Origin: Pseudomonadota bacterium
GTDB taxonomy: Bacteria > Pseudomonadota > Alphaproteobacteria > Caulobacterales > Caulobacteraceae
Reading direction: 5' to 3'
DNA length: 64,000 nt
NCBI GenBank assembly: GCA_020161365.1
Contig: JAIUNU010000003.1
Location: forward strand, 1-64,000
The notes below the pieces were generated by a model that saw only the letters and a program-made list of their open reading frames with translations, had not been told where the DNA came from and did no database searches. Each line of letters begins with the position of its first letter. Positions within the stretch are counted from its first letter, which is position 1. This document shows, one piece after another, positions 8,484 through 18,024 of the stretch. Both the position numbers and the translations under genes were made by a program.

Positions 8484-10574
8484 ATGCCGCAGCGTCTGGA
8501 ACGATATGAGCAGGGACGGCAGAGCACCATGCTGCTCGGCCTGTCCGTCGCCGTGGTCGCGAGCCTCATTTTCAGCGGCTATCTCGCCTTTCTGAGCCGG
8601 ACCCCCTTGGGCGTGGCCACCTTTTGGCCCGCTAACGCCCTGCTGGTGGCTGGGTTGATCACCCTAAGCGGCGCACGGCGCGTCGCGTTGCTGATCATAT
8701 TCGCCGTCTGTCACCTCATGGTGGACCTGCTTGTGAACATGGGTTGGGTCCGCCCGTTGCTCTTTACCATTGTAGACCTGTTGGAAGCCGTGGTGATCTG
8801 GCGGCTCGTCGTCAGCCTCGCCGGCGCGGCGCCGAGGGTGCGCAATCTACGCGCGCTGGTTCAGCTTCCCGCGATCACGACACCGGTCGCGTTGGCTTCG
8901 GGTCTTGTCTGCGCGACGGCGCTCCATCTGCTGCTCGGTGCGCCCTTATGGGCGGGCTTCTGGGACTGGACGCTGCGGGACGCCCTGGGTCTGGCCGTGA
9001 TCCTGCCGGCCGCCCTTGTACTGATGGACGCTGAGCATCGCCGCTCCTTCCAACGGCCCTGGCGCGAGCAAGTGTTGTTGCTGTTCGCGGTTGCGATGGT
9101 GACCCTGCTGTGCGTCCACCCCGCCAGCGGCGCGCCGCCGTTCCTGATTTTCCCCGTCGCCCTACTGGCCGCCTATCGTCTGGGCGCGCGCGGCGCCGCC
9201 TTGGCGTCTTTGCTGGTGGCGGCGATCACCCTGCCCGTGGCCATGTCCGGGGGCTCGCCCCGCTTCAACGCCATTCTGGGCCCCGTCGACCAAGCGCGCA
9301 CGGTCCAGGTGTTCATCGGTGTCCTGTTCTACACGAGCCTCGCCGCCGGCCTGGCGCTGGCCCAGCAGGATCGGCTCAAGCGCCTTCTGCTGCGTCGCGA
9401 GCAACTGACCCGCGCGGCGCGAGCCCGAGCGCTTGCGGCGACGGAAGCCAAGACCGAGTTCCTGGCGACCATGAGCCATGAGATTCGTACGCCGCTGAAT
9501 AGCGTGCTCGGCTTCGCGCAGCTTCTGGCCGCCCGCGACGACCTGCCGCCGGACGCGCGCCGACAAGTGAACCTGATCGACAGCGCCGGCGCCGCCCTGC
9601 TCACCGTCGTCAATGACATCCTGGACTTTTCACGGGTCGAAGCCGGGCAGATCGAGCTGCTGCCCCAGCCCACGTCGGCCGCCACGCTGCTCCGCGACAC
9701 CGTCGCGATCATGGTTCCAGAAGCGCGCGCCAAGGGCCTGTCGATGGACGTGCAGATCGTCGATCCAGTCGACGTGCTGCATGACCTTGACGCCGACCGG
9801 CTGAGGCAGGTGCTGATCAATCTGCTGAACAACGCGGTGAAGTTCACTGACGAGGGGCGTATCGACGCGCGCCTTGTGGTCGAGCCCGGCGATATAGAAG
9901 ACCGCCTGCGCTTCGAAGTGCTCGACACCGGCGTCGGTATCGAACTCGACAAGCAAGCCTTGCTATTCCAGCGCTTCTCGCAGGCCGACAGCTCGATGAG
10001 CCGACTGCATGGCGGCGCCGGGCTGGGCCTGGCGATCTGCCGCGCGCTTGTCGAGGTCATGGGCGGCAAGATCGGCGTCGACAGCGTTCCAGGCCGCGGT
10101 TCGTGCTTCTGGATCGAGCTCAGCGCGCCGGTCGTTGACGCGATCCCCCTCCCCGAACGGCCCAAACCCGCTGCGCCCGGGGCGGCGCGGGTTCTGATCG
10201 TCGACGACCATCCTATCAATCTGGAGATTGGAGCAGCGCTCCTGACGCTGGCCGGATGCGAGGTCGATCTCGCCGAGAACGGCAAGGAGGCCGTGGATAA
10301 GGCCGCGTCAGCCGACTACGACATCATCCTGATGGACATCCATATGCCACACATGGACGGTCTAGAGGCGACCCGGGCGATCAAGGCGCTACGCGGCTCC
10401 GCCGGCAAGGTTCCGATCATTGCGATGAGCGCCGACGCCCTCCCCCGGCAGGTCGAGCGCTGCTACGCCGCGGGGATGGTCGACCACATCGCCAAGCCTA
10501 TCCAGCGCGAGGTGCTGTACGCCAAGATCGAGCGTTGGCTGCACCCGCGCCCCGACGACCAGTCCCATACCTAG
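8484..10574 (+). CDS. membrane hybrid histidine kinase (MASE1-HisKA-HATPase-REC)
   Basis: A 696-residue sensor. Residues about 20-290 form eight or so membrane segments of MASE1 type (TFWPANALLVAGL is characteristic). A dimerization helix follows with phosphoacceptor His332 in [10 protein letters not shown], then an HATPase with N box (NLLNNAVKF) and G boxes (DTGVGI, GAGLGLAI). A C-terminal receiver carries phospho-Asp618 in MDIHMPHMDG and Lys in AKP. The ligand is unknown and no response regulator or phosphotransfer gene is adjacent. An alternative ATG 45 nt in, with AGGGACGG upstream, would remove only the cytoplasmic tip. Confidence 0.9.
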   Translation: MPQRLERYEQGRQSTMLLGLSVAVVASLIFSGYLAFLSRTPLGVATFWPANALLVAGLITLSGARRVALLIIFAVCHLMVDLLVNMGWVRPLLFTIVDLLEAVVIWRLVVSLAGAAPRVRNLRALVQLPAITTPVALASGLVCATALHLLLGAPLWAGFWDWTLRDALGLAVILPAALVLMDAEHRRSFQRPWREQVLLLFAVAMVTLLCVHPASGAPPFLIFPVALLAAYRLGARGAALASLLVAAITLPVAMSGGSPRFNAILGPVDQARTVQVFIGVLFYTSLAAGLALAQQDRLKRLLLRREQLTRAARARALAATEAKTEFLATMSHEIRTPLNSVLGFAQLLAARDDLPPDARRQVNLIDSAGAALLTVVNDILDFSRVEAGQIELLPQPTSAATLLRDTVAIMVPEARAKGLSMDVQIVDPVDVLHDLDADRLRQVLINLLNNAVKFTDEGRIDARLVVEPGDIEDRLRFEVLDTGVGIELDKQALLFQRFSQADSSMSRLHGGAGLGLAICRALVEVMGGKIGVDSVPGRGSCFWIELSAPVVDAIPLPERPKPAAPGAARVLIVDDHPINLEIGAALLTLAGCEVDLAENGKEAVDKAASADYDIILMDIHMPHMDGLEATRAIKALRGSAGKVPIIAMSADALPRQVERCYAAGMVDHIAKPIQREVLYAKIERWLHPRPDDQSHT

Positions 10575-10673
10575 GCGCCAACCGAACCGGAGAAAGCCGC
10601 TAGGTTTGGGTTCTGGCTTGGAACTGCACGCCGACACCCCTAACTTGGCCGCGGATAACGGGAGATGTCCTCG

Positions 10674-11672
10674 ATGCAGCGCCGCGCCTTCGCCGCCCTG
10701 GGCCTGATGGCTCTTCTCGCCGCCTGCTCGCCCGCGCCCAAGAAGGACGCCGCGACCGCCGGTCAGACGCCCATCAAGCTGGCCACCGACTGGCGCGCCC
10801 AGGCCGAGCTGGGGGGCTACTATCAGGCGCTTGCGACTGGCGAATACAAGAAGCGCGGCCTGGACGTGACCCTGATCCAGGGCGGTCCGGCCGTGAACGT
10901 GCCGCAGTTGCTGGCCACCGGCGCGGTCGATGTCGGCGTCGGCTCCAACAGCTTCATCATCATGAACCTGGCCAAGGAGAACGCCCCGGTCAAAGCCGTG
11001 GCGGCCTTCATGCAGAAGGACCCGCAGGTCCTCATCGCGCACCCTGACCAGGGCATCAGCGGCATCGCCGACATGAAGGGCCGGCCCATTCTGCTGTCGG
11101 ACGCTTCGGTCACCGCTTTCTGGGTCTGGTTGAAGGCCAAGTACGGCTTCACTGACGATCAGGTCCGCAAGTACAACTACTCGTCCGCGCCGTTCCTGGC
11201 CGACAAGCGGGTCGTGCAACAGGGCTACGCGACCAGTGAGCCGTACCTCATCGAGAAGGAAGGCAAGATCAAGCCGGCCGTCTTCCTGCTGGCCGACAGC
11301 GGCTATCCCGCCTACGCCTCGTTCGCCCTCGTGCCCGACAGCCTGATCGCCAAGAACCCGGCGGCTGTGCAGGCCTTCGTCGAAGCGACGGCGGCGGGCT
11401 GGACCTCGTACCTCTACGGCGACCCCAAGCCTGGCGACGCGGCGATCCTGAAGGACAATCCGGAGATGACCCAGGACGTCCTGGATCAAGCGCGAGAGAA
11501 GATGCGCTCCTACGGCATCGTCAGCGCCAACGGCGGCAAGGGCGACGTCGGCCAGATGACCGATGCGCGGTGGGCAGAGTTCTTCAAGGTCGCGTCCGAA
11601 CAGGGCGTCTACCCCAAGGACATGGACTACAAGAAGGCTTACACGCTGCAGTTCCTGCCCAAGGGCCAATGA
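10674..11672 (+). CDS. ABC transporter substrate-binding lipoprotein (NMT1/SsuA-like)
   Basis: A 332-residue periplasmic binding protein. The lipoprotein signal ends in LLAAC (Cys about 18). The domain resembles the NMT1/SsuA/TauA group: the DWRAQAELGGYYQALATGEYKKRGLDV opening and LATGAVDVGVGS are typical. Substrates in this group include sulfonates, nitrate and thiamine pyrimidine precursors; HMP-type is plausible but not proven. GGAG directly abuts the first ATG (10665) but sits 9 nt before the one chosen, which also gives a better signal peptide. ATGA overlap with the ATPase gene marks an operon. Confidence 0.85.
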   Translation: MQRRAFAALGLMALLAACSPAPKKDAATAGQTPIKLATDWRAQAELGGYYQALATGEYKKRGLDVTLIQGGPAVNVPQLLATGAVDVGVGSNSFIIMNLAKENAPVKAVAAFMQKDPQVLIAHPDQGISGIADMKGRPILLSDASVTAFWVWLKAKYGFTDDQVRKYNYSSAPFLADKRVVQQGYATSEPYLIEKEGKIKPAVFLLADSGYPAYASFALVPDSLIAKNPAAVQAFVEATAAGWTSYLYGDPKPGDAAILKDNPEMTQDVLDQAREKMRSYGIVSANGGKGDVGQMTDARWAEFFKVASEQGVYPKDMDYKKAYTLQFLPKGQ

Positions 11673-12418
11673 GCGGCCCAGTCGCCAGCCTCTCCGCCGT
11701 CGCGGTCGACTACCCGCGCGGCCGCGCCCTGGGTCCGGTCGATCTTGCACTGGCGCCCGGGGAGATCGTGGCCTTGGTGGGACCATCGGGCTGCGGCAAG
11801 TCGACGGCCCTGCGTCTGCTGGCCGGACTGGAGGCCCCGACCCAAGGCGCCGTGACCCGCGCGACCGGGCGGGGCGAAACCTCAGTCGTCTTCCAGGCGC
11901 CGACGCTGGCGCCGTGGCTGTCGGCCCGTGACAACGTCGCCTTGCCGCTCGAACTCGCCGGTGTCGGCAAGCGCGAGGCGCGCGCGGCCGCCGAAGAAGC
12001 CCTGGCCAAGGTCGGCCTCGCCAGCGCCGCCGCCGCCCGGCCCGCCCAGCTATCGGGCGGCATGGCCATGCGGGTTTCGCTGGCCCGCGCCCTGGTGACG
12101 CGTCCCCGGCTCCTGCTCCTGGACGAGCCGTTCGCCGCGCTCGACGAGATCACCCGCCGCGTCCTGGCTGACGACGTTCTCGCCCTCGCGGCCGAGCTCG
12201 CGCCGGCCGTGGTCTTCGTCACGCACAATGTCGAGGAGGCGGTTTACATGGCCGGGCGTGTCGTGGTCATGACACCGGGCCCTGGACGCATCGCCGGAGA
12301 GATCGCCATCGAAGGCGCCGTCCCTCGCCCACCGGGCTTTCGCACCACGGCCGCCTTCCGCGCCGCCGCCGAGGCGGTGTCCGAGCTGCTGGCCACCGCC
12401 TCGGAGCGCGCGGCGTGA
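11669..12418 (+). CDS. ABC transporter ATP-binding subunit (SsuB/TauB type)
   Basis: A 249-residue nucleotide-binding subunit. Walker A is GPSGCGKST, the Q loop is VVFQAPTLAPWLSARDNV, the signature is LSGGM and Walker B is LLLLDEPFAALD, followed by VTHNVEEAVYMAGRVVVM. This arrangement, including the EEA after the switch His, is typical of nitrate/sulfonate/taurine importers. It is inner-membrane associated and energizes the permease encoded next. The start overlaps the binding-protein stop and the stop overlaps the permease start. Confidence 0.9.
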   Translation: MSGPVASLSAVAVDYPRGRALGPVDLALAPGEIVALVGPSGCGKSTALRLLAGLEAPTQGAVTRATGRGETSVVFQAPTLAPWLSARDNVALPLELAGVGKREARAAAEEALAKVGLASAAAARPAQLSGGMAMRVSLARALVTRPRLLLLDEPFAALDEITRRVLADDVLALAAELAPAVVFVTHNVEEAVYMAGRVVVMTPGPGRIAGEIAIEGAVPRPPGFRTTAAFRAAAEAVSELLATASERAA

Positions 12419-13173
12419 AGCGGATCCTGCCTCCCCTGATCCTGGTCGCGGCGCTTTTGGCCGGCTGGGAGATCGCCTGCCGAGCGCTGGTCGTCCCGCC
12501 CTATCTGCTGCCGCCGCCCAGCGCTGTCTGGACCGCGCTGCTGGAGTCCTGGCCCCTTTTGCTGAGCTCGGCCTGGGCCACCCTGTCGACGGCCCTGCTG
12601 GCGCTGGTCATCGCCAGTCTGGTCGCGTGTGGTCTAGCCCTGACGGTGAGCCTGAACCGGGTTCTCGAAGACGCGGTCCGCCCGATCGCGGTGACGTTGC
12701 AGGTCACGCCGCTGGTGGCGATCGCCCCGCTGGTGACGATCTGGGCCGGCATCGACCACCCCGAGCGCGCCGTGATCGGTTTGGCCGCCGTGGTGGCCTT
12801 TTTTCCGATTTTCTCCGGGGCGCTCGCCGGGCTGAAGTCCGTCGACCCCGATTTGGCGCGCCTCTTCGACCTGCATGGGGCGACGCCGTTCCAACGCCTG
12901 ACCCGTCTGCGTTTGCCCTCGGCCGTGCCCGCGCTGTTGGAGGGCCATAAGGTGGCCGCAGGTCTGGCGGTGATCGGCGCCGTCGTGGCTGAATTCGTGG
13001 CGGGTTCCGGCGGCGCGCAGGGCCTGGCCTGGCGCATTCTCGAGGCCTACAACCGGCTGCAGACGGCCAAGGTCTTCGCCGCCCTGGTCATGCTCGCGAT
13101 TCTAGGCGTCGCGCTGCACGCGATCATGGAAGCGCTGGAACGTCGACTTCTCCACTTTTGGCGCGGGCGTTAG
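12415..13173 (+). CDS. ABC transporter permease (SsuC/ThiX type)
   Basis: A 252-residue inner-membrane protein with about six hydrophobic segments and the BPD_transp_1 EAA-like loop (DLARLFDLHGATPFQRLTRLRLPSAVP). PPYLLPPPSAVW near the N-terminus is a family hallmark. The start is GTG within GTGA, overlapping the ATPase stop. With the two preceding genes it completes an importer. No thiamine or sulfur gene is adjacent to define the substrate. Confidence 0.88.
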   Translation: MKRILPPLILVAALLAGWEIACRALVVPPYLLPPPSAVWTALLESWPLLLSSAWATLSTALLALVIASLVACGLALTVSLNRVLEDAVRPIAVTLQVTPLVAIAPLVTIWAGIDHPERAVIGLAAVVAFFPIFSGALAGLKSVDPDLARLFDLHGATPFQRLTRLRLPSAVPALLEGHKVAAGLAVIGAVVAEFVAGSGGAQGLAWRILEAYNRLQTAKVFAALVMLAILGVALHAIMEALERRLLHFWRGR

Positions 13174-13232
13174 CCCAAGATTAAATCGGTCGCGCTAGAG
13201 CTCGAGGCTGACATTGCTTCGCCCGGACCGCC

Positions 13233-13847
13233 ATGCGCCTTGCCGTTCTCATCGCCGCCCTGGCCTGCGCCACCGCCGCGCAAGCCGAAGGCGCGCGCGA
13301 GAACCGCTACGGCCCCGCGCCCGCACGGGCGCCAGCCGCTGTGGACAGCCGCGCGCCGCTCTTCAACGGCGCAACCTACAGCGCACGCACCCTGGGCTGG
13401 ACCGGCAAGCGCGACGCCGTGGCCGAGGCGGTCGAGGCCAGCGCGCCACAACCCTGGTGGGTCCGCGAGCAAGCTCAGGCCCGGGTTCAGACCACGCCGC
13501 CCCGCATGGAGCGGGCCGCGCCCATCCAAGCCAGCGCCCCCGCACCGGTCGCGCGCGCCCCAGCGGCCTTGCCGCAAAGCATCTTTGACACGCCAGCGCC
13601 GGTAGCCTCCGCCCCACTGACGCAAACCGCCCTGGCCGCCCCGCCGATGCAGCCGGGGCAGGTGGGCGCGCGAACCTATTCCGTCGGACGTCAGTTCGGG
13701 ATGACGCCCGACCCCATTCCCGCCGCGGGTCCATCGCGCATGGTCCTGATCGCGCCGCCGCCGGCCCCGGCCGAGGACGAGGCCAAACCCGGTGTTCAGG
13801 AAGGCGGCGAGTGGTCGGGAAGCGCCGAGAAGGACGGCGATCTCTAA
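13233..13847 (+). CDS. exported Ala/Pro-rich protein of unknown function
   Basis: A 204-residue protein with a clear signal peptide (MRLAVLIAALACATAAQA). The rest is about 40 percent Ala and Pro with scattered Arg and Gln and no recognizable fold, so it is probably largely disordered in the periplasm or envelope. An acidic tail (PAEDEAKPG to EKDGDL) ends the protein. Its TAA stop overlaps the ATG of the DUF2336 gene (TAATG), implying translational coupling. Confidence 0.7.
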   Translation: MRLAVLIAALACATAAQAEGARENRYGPAPARAPAAVDSRAPLFNGATYSARTLGWTGKRDAVAEAVEASAPQPWWVREQAQARVQTTPPRMERAAPIQASAPAPVARAPAALPQSIFDTPAPVASAPLTQTALAAPPMQPGQVGARTYSVGRQFGMTPDPIPAAGPSRMVLIAPPPAPAEDEAKPGVQEGGEWSGSAEKDGDL

Positions 13848-14935
13848 TGCAGTCGCGAATCCACGATCTCATCGCCCTGGCCAACGAGCCCTCCAGCGCC
13901 AAGCGCCGCGAGCTGCTGCGCGGCGTCACCGATCTGTTCTTTCAGGGCGACGGCCACAACAGCGTCGAGATGGGCCTCTTCGACGACGTCCTGAGCCAAT
14001 TGGCCGGTGACATGGAAGAGGCGGTCAAGGCGGAGCTGGCTGAGCGGATCAGCGAAACCGCCACCCCGCCGCGCGGCCTGTCCCGCACGCTGGCGGCCGA
14101 CTCGATCGCCGTGGCCGCGCCAATCCTGCGCAATTCCCGCGCGCTGACAGACGATGATCTGCTGCACGTCGCACGGACCCAGGGTCAGGACCACCTGCGG
14201 GCCATCTCCCAGCGCAGCAGCGTGTCGAGCGTGGTGTCGGACGCTATTGTCGCGCGCGGTGACGACCAGACCCTGGGCGTCCTCCTACGAAACGAGGGCG
14301 CGGTGCTGTCGCGCGAGGCGCACGAGACCGTCGTCGACCGCGCCGCCGCCAACCCCGCCCTGCACGAAGCGGTGATCGACCGGCAAAGCCTGCCCGTCGA
14401 CCTGCTGAACGAAATGTACTTCATGGTCGAGGCGCGGCTGCGCGACCGGATCATGGAAAAGAACGCCGGCATGGATCCGGCGGTGCTGGAAGCGGCCCTG
14501 ACCGCCGGCCGCAAGCGCGTGGCGACGCAGGACGGCGCCCTGCCTGCCGACTACGAGGAAGCCGAACGCGAGTTCCGCACGCTTCGCGGCAAGGTGCAGA
14601 TCTCGCCGCAGATTCTGGCCAACATGCTGCGCAACCGGAAAACCACCTTGTTCTTGGTGGCTCTGGCCGAACTGGCGGAAGTGGACTTCCACACGGCGCG
14701 CAAGATCCTCGAGCGTCGCGAGATGGACGCCCTGGCGGTGATCTGCAAGGCGGCCGACTTCGACCGTTCGCTGTTCCTGACCTTCGCGCTGTTGATCCTG
14801 GACCAGTCCGACGAGGTGATGATGCGGGCCAAGGCGTACGGCGAACTTTACGCCAACCTCCCGCGAGACTCGGCGCTCCGCACCATCCGGTTCTGGCGCC
14901 TGCGACGCCAGACGGGGGACGTCGCAGCCGCCTGA
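13847..14935 (+). CDS. DUF2336 family protein
   Basis: A 362-residue soluble, largely alpha-helical protein of the DUF2336 family common in alphaproteobacteria. It shows HEAT-like helical pairs (for example LLNEMYFMVEARLRDRI and ARKILERREMDALAVICKAADFDRSLF). No catalytic motif is seen. Function is unknown. The start is placed at the ATG overlapping the preceding stop; an in-frame upstream ATG exists but would overlap the upstream gene by 37 nt. Confidence 0.82.
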   Translation: MQSRIHDLIALANEPSSAKRRELLRGVTDLFFQGDGHNSVEMGLFDDVLSQLAGDMEEAVKAELAERISETATPPRGLSRTLAADSIAVAAPILRNSRALTDDDLLHVARTQGQDHLRAISQRSSVSSVVSDAIVARGDDQTLGVLLRNEGAVLSREAHETVVDRAAANPALHEAVIDRQSLPVDLLNEMYFMVEARLRDRIMEKNAGMDPAVLEAALTAGRKRVATQDGALPADYEEAEREFRTLRGKVQISPQILANMLRNRKTTLFLVALAELAEVDFHTARKILERREMDALAVICKAADFDRSLFLTFALLILDQSDEVMMRAKAYGELYANLPRDSALRTIRFWRLRRQTGDVAAA

Positions 14936-15032
14936 CCTGCGGCAGGGCTAAAAGCCGCCTACCTCGCGCCTTGCGTGCGCCATCCGGGACAGCCAAGGTG
15001 CGCGCCTTGTTCTCTCCTGCCCTGGATTCTCG

Positions 15033-17963
15033 ATGATCAGCGCTTCGCGCCTGGCGATTGTCGCGGCCGCCGGCCTTTCGGTAGCCGCCTGCTCCCAGCT
15101 CCCCAAGCCTTCGATTCCGCTTCTGAAGAAAGATACCGGCGAGTCGCCGGCGCCGAAGATCGCGGAAGCGCCGGCGCTGGCTGGCCCCAAGGTCGCCGAC
15201 CTGAAGCCGGGCCAATGGGCGCAGGAGATATCCGACGTCGCGCCCGATCCCGCCTGGCGCTTTGGCGTGCTGCCGAACGGCATGCGCTACGCCCTGCGTA
15301 AGAACGCCACGCCGCCCGGCCAGGCCGCGCTACGCCTGTGGTTCGATGCCGGCTCGATGATGGAGGCGGACGACCAGCAGGGTCTCGCCCACTTCCTGGA
15401 GCACATGGCCTTCAACGGGTCGAAGAACGTGCCCGAAGGCGAGATGATCAAGATCCTGGAACGGCACGGCCTGGCGTTCGGAGCCGACACCAACGCCTCG
15501 ACCAGCTTCGACGAGACGGTCTACCAGCTCGACCTGCCCAAGACGGACGACGGCACGGTCGACACCTCGCTGATGCTGCTGCGCGAGGCCGCCGGCGAGC
15601 TGACCATCGCGCCGGAAGCCGTCGACCGCGAGCGCGGCGTGGTGCTGTCGGAAGAGCGAGCGCGCGACACGCCCGGCTATAGGGTCGCCATCAAGACGCT
15701 GTCGGCGCAGATGGAAGGCCAGTTGCCGCCCAAGCGCATTCCGATCGGCAAGACCGAGGTGCTGAAGACCGCGCCCGCCCAGCGAATCCGCGACTTCTAC
15801 GAGGCCTATTATCGGCCCGAGCGCGCCGTGCTGGTCGCCGTGGGCGACTTCGACGTCGACGCTATGGAAGCCAAGATCAAGGGCAAGTTCGGCGACTGGG
15901 TCGGCAAGGGCGCGAACGGTAAGAATCCCGACGTGGGTCCGGTCGCCAAGCGTGGCGCGACGGCCAAGATGATCGTCGAAGCGGGCGCCCCGTGGTCGAT
16001 CCAGATGACCTGGATGCGCAAGCCCGACGGCCTTCTGGAGACCAAGGCGGTCGACGAGCGGGACACGCTGGAGAACCTGGCTTTCTCGGTTTTGAACCGC
16101 CGGCTGCAGGCCTTGGGGCGATCGGCGGAGCCGCCCTTCATCGCCGGCGGGGCCTTCAAGGGCGACCAGTATGGCGCCGTGCGTGTCACCACCTTCGGGG
16201 CGACGGCGCAGCCGGGCCGCTGGCGCGAGGCGATGACCGCCCTCGACGCCGAGCAGCGCCGGGCCGTGCAGTACGGCGTGCGCCAGGACGAACTGGATCG
16301 CGAGATCGCCAACCTGCGCGCCGGTCTGGTCGCCGCTGTGGCCGGCGAAGCCACCCAGCGCACGCCCGCGCTCGCCAACCAGTTGGTCGGCACACTGGGT
16401 GACGGCGAAGTCGTCACCTCGCCCAGCCAGAACCTCGCGGCGTTCGATCTGATCGTGAAAGGTCTGACGGCGGAACGCGTCAACGCGGTGCTCAAGAGCG
16501 CCTTCGCCGGCTCTGGGCCGCTGCTCGTCCTGGCCGCGCCGACCGCTGTCGAAGGCGGCGAACCGGCGATCCTCAAGGCTTACGAGGACCTCAAGGCCCA
16601 GCCTGTCACGCCGCCCACCGCGCCGGGCGTGACGGTGTGGCCCTATTCCAGCTTCGGTCCGACCGGAAAGGTCGTCGAACAGAAAGACGTCTCCGATCTG
16701 GACGCTGTCTTCGTGCGCTTCGAGAACGGCGTGCGCCTGACGGTCAAGCCGACCAAGTTCCGCAACGACCAGGTCATCGTGAAGGTCCGCGCCGGCCACG
16801 GCCTGCTCGACATGCCGTCGGACAAGCAGAGCCCGCTTTGGTCAGGCTCGGCCTTCATCGAGGGCGGTCTCAAGCAGATCACGGCCCAGGACATGGAACG
16901 CGTCCTGACCGGCAAGATCTGGAACGCCCAGCTGGGCGTCGAGGACGACGCCTTCACGCTGAACGGTCGCACGCGGCCTGAAGACCTGACGACCGAGTTG
17001 CAGGTGCTGGCGGCGTTCGCCAGCGAGCCCGGCTGGCGGCCCGAGGCCTTCAATCGCATCAAGACCAGCTACGGCACGCTGCACGACCAGCTGCAGAGCA
17101 CCACCGGCGGCGTTCTGGGCCGCGACCTGGGCGGCCTGATGCACGGTGGCGACCAGCGCTGGACCTTCCCGTCGCGTGAACAGATCGCCACCGCGTCACT
17201 GGACGACCTCAAGGCCGCCGTGGCCAATCCGTTGGCCAAGGGCGACCTGGAGGTCGTCATCGTCGGCGACACCACGGTCGACAAGGCGATCACGGCGGTC
17301 GCCGACACCTTCGGCGCCCTGCCCGCGCGCCCCGGTGATCCGCCGCTGCCCGGCGCGGACAACGCCCCCTTCCCCGCCCCGTCCGCTCAGCCCGTGGTCC
17401 GCACCCACAAGGGCCGCGCCGACCAGGCCGCCCTGTTCATGACCTGGCGCACCGATGACCTGTTCTCGAACCTGCAAAGGTCGCGTGACGTGTCGGTGCT
17501 GGGTCAGGTGATGCAGCTTCGCCTGACCGATGAGCTGCGCGAGAAGCAGGGCGCGACCTATTCGCCCAACGCGTCGGCGACCGCCAGCGTCGTCTTCAAG
17601 GACTGGGGTTATCTGGCGGTCAGCCTTGAGGTCCCGCCCGAGAAGCTGGAGGGCGTGGTGGCTTCGATCCGCAAGATCGCCGCCGACCTGCGCGACAAGC
17701 CGATCTCCGCCGATGAGCTGGAGCGCGCCAAGAAGCCGCGGATCGACGCGATCGAAAAGGCCCGGGTCACCAACGAGTACTGGGTCGGCGCGCTCTCGGG
17801 CGCCCAGAGCGATCCTCGCCTGCTGGACGCCACGCGTTCGGTGATCGCGGGCCTCTCGCGGGTGACGCCGGGGGACGTGCAAAAGGCGGCGCAGACCTAT
17901 CTCGCCGACGAGAAGTCCTGGCTGCTGCTGGTGAAGCCCGAGGCTGCGGCTCCGGCCAAGTAG
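15033..17963 (+). CDS. M16-family zinc peptidase lipoprotein (duplicated pitrilysin fold)
   Basis: A 976-residue lipoprotein (lipobox VAAC, Cys20) with two M16 halves. The N-terminal half carries the inverted zinc motif HFLEH (His120, Glu123, His124), with the third ligand among Glu200/Glu207 in ERGVVLSEE. The C-terminal half (about 520-960) lacks the zinc motif but has the R/Y region near RLTDELREKQGATYSP, typical of the inactive M16 half. It is likely periplasmic or membrane-anchored and degrades peptides. It has its own intergenic gap (97 nt) and a strong terminator. Confidence 0.92.
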   Translation: MISASRLAIVAAAGLSVAACSQLPKPSIPLLKKDTGESPAPKIAEAPALAGPKVADLKPGQWAQEISDVAPDPAWRFGVLPNGMRYALRKNATPPGQAALRLWFDAGSMMEADDQQGLAHFLEHMAFNGSKNVPEGEMIKILERHGLAFGADTNASTSFDETVYQLDLPKTDDGTVDTSLMLLREAAGELTIAPEAVDRERGVVLSEERARDTPGYRVAIKTLSAQMEGQLPPKRIPIGKTEVLKTAPAQRIRDFYEAYYRPERAVLVAVGDFDVDAMEAKIKGKFGDWVGKGANGKNPDVGPVAKRGATAKMIVEAGAPWSIQMTWMRKPDGLLETKAVDERDTLENLAFSVLNRRLQALGRSAEPPFIAGGAFKGDQYGAVRVTTFGATAQPGRWREAMTALDAEQRRAVQYGVRQDELDREIANLRAGLVAAVAGEATQRTPALANQLVGTLGDGEVVTSPSQNLAAFDLIVKGLTAERVNAVLKSAFAGSGPLLVLAAPTAVEGGEPAILKAYEDLKAQPVTPPTAPGVTVWPYSSFGPTGKVVEQKDVSDLDAVFVRFENGVRLTVKPTKFRNDQVIVKVRAGHGLLDMPSDKQSPLWSGSAFIEGGLKQITAQDMERVLTGKIWNAQLGVEDDAFTLNGRTRPEDLTTELQVLAAFASEPGWRPEAFNRIKTSYGTLHDQLQSTTGGVLGRDLGGLMHGGDQRWTFPSREQIATASLDDLKAAVANPLAKGDLEVVIVGDTTVDKAITAVADTFGALPARPGDPPLPGADNAPFPAPSAQPVVRTHKGRADQAALFMTWRTDDLFSNLQRSRDVSVLGQVMQLRLTDELREKQGATYSPNASATASVVFKDWGYLAVSLEVPPEKLEGVVASIRKIAADLRDKPISADELERAKKPRIDAIEKARVTNEYWVGALSGAQSDPRLLDATRSVIAGLSRVTPGDVQKAAQTYLADEKSWLLLVKPEAAAPAK

Positions 17964-17972
17964 AGCGACGAA

Positions 17973-18000
17973 AAAGGCCCCGGTTCGGACCGGGGCCTTT
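17973..18000. terminator. bidirectional intrinsic terminator
   Basis: A perfect 12-bp stem AAAGGCCCCGGT / ACCGGGGCCTTT with loop TCGG, flanked by A and T runs. It serves the M16 gene on plus and the Cys/Pro-rich gene on minus. Confidence 0.85.
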
Positions 18001-18024
18001 CTATGTCTTGGGATCGTGAGGCGA

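Noticed and set aside
10630-10664. TPP-riboswitch-like string (ACCCC..GGATAACGGG) before the ABC binding-protein gene
   Set aside because: The conserved CTGAGA and the rest of the thi-box are absent and the helices cannot be drawn; the likeness is limited to GGATAA.
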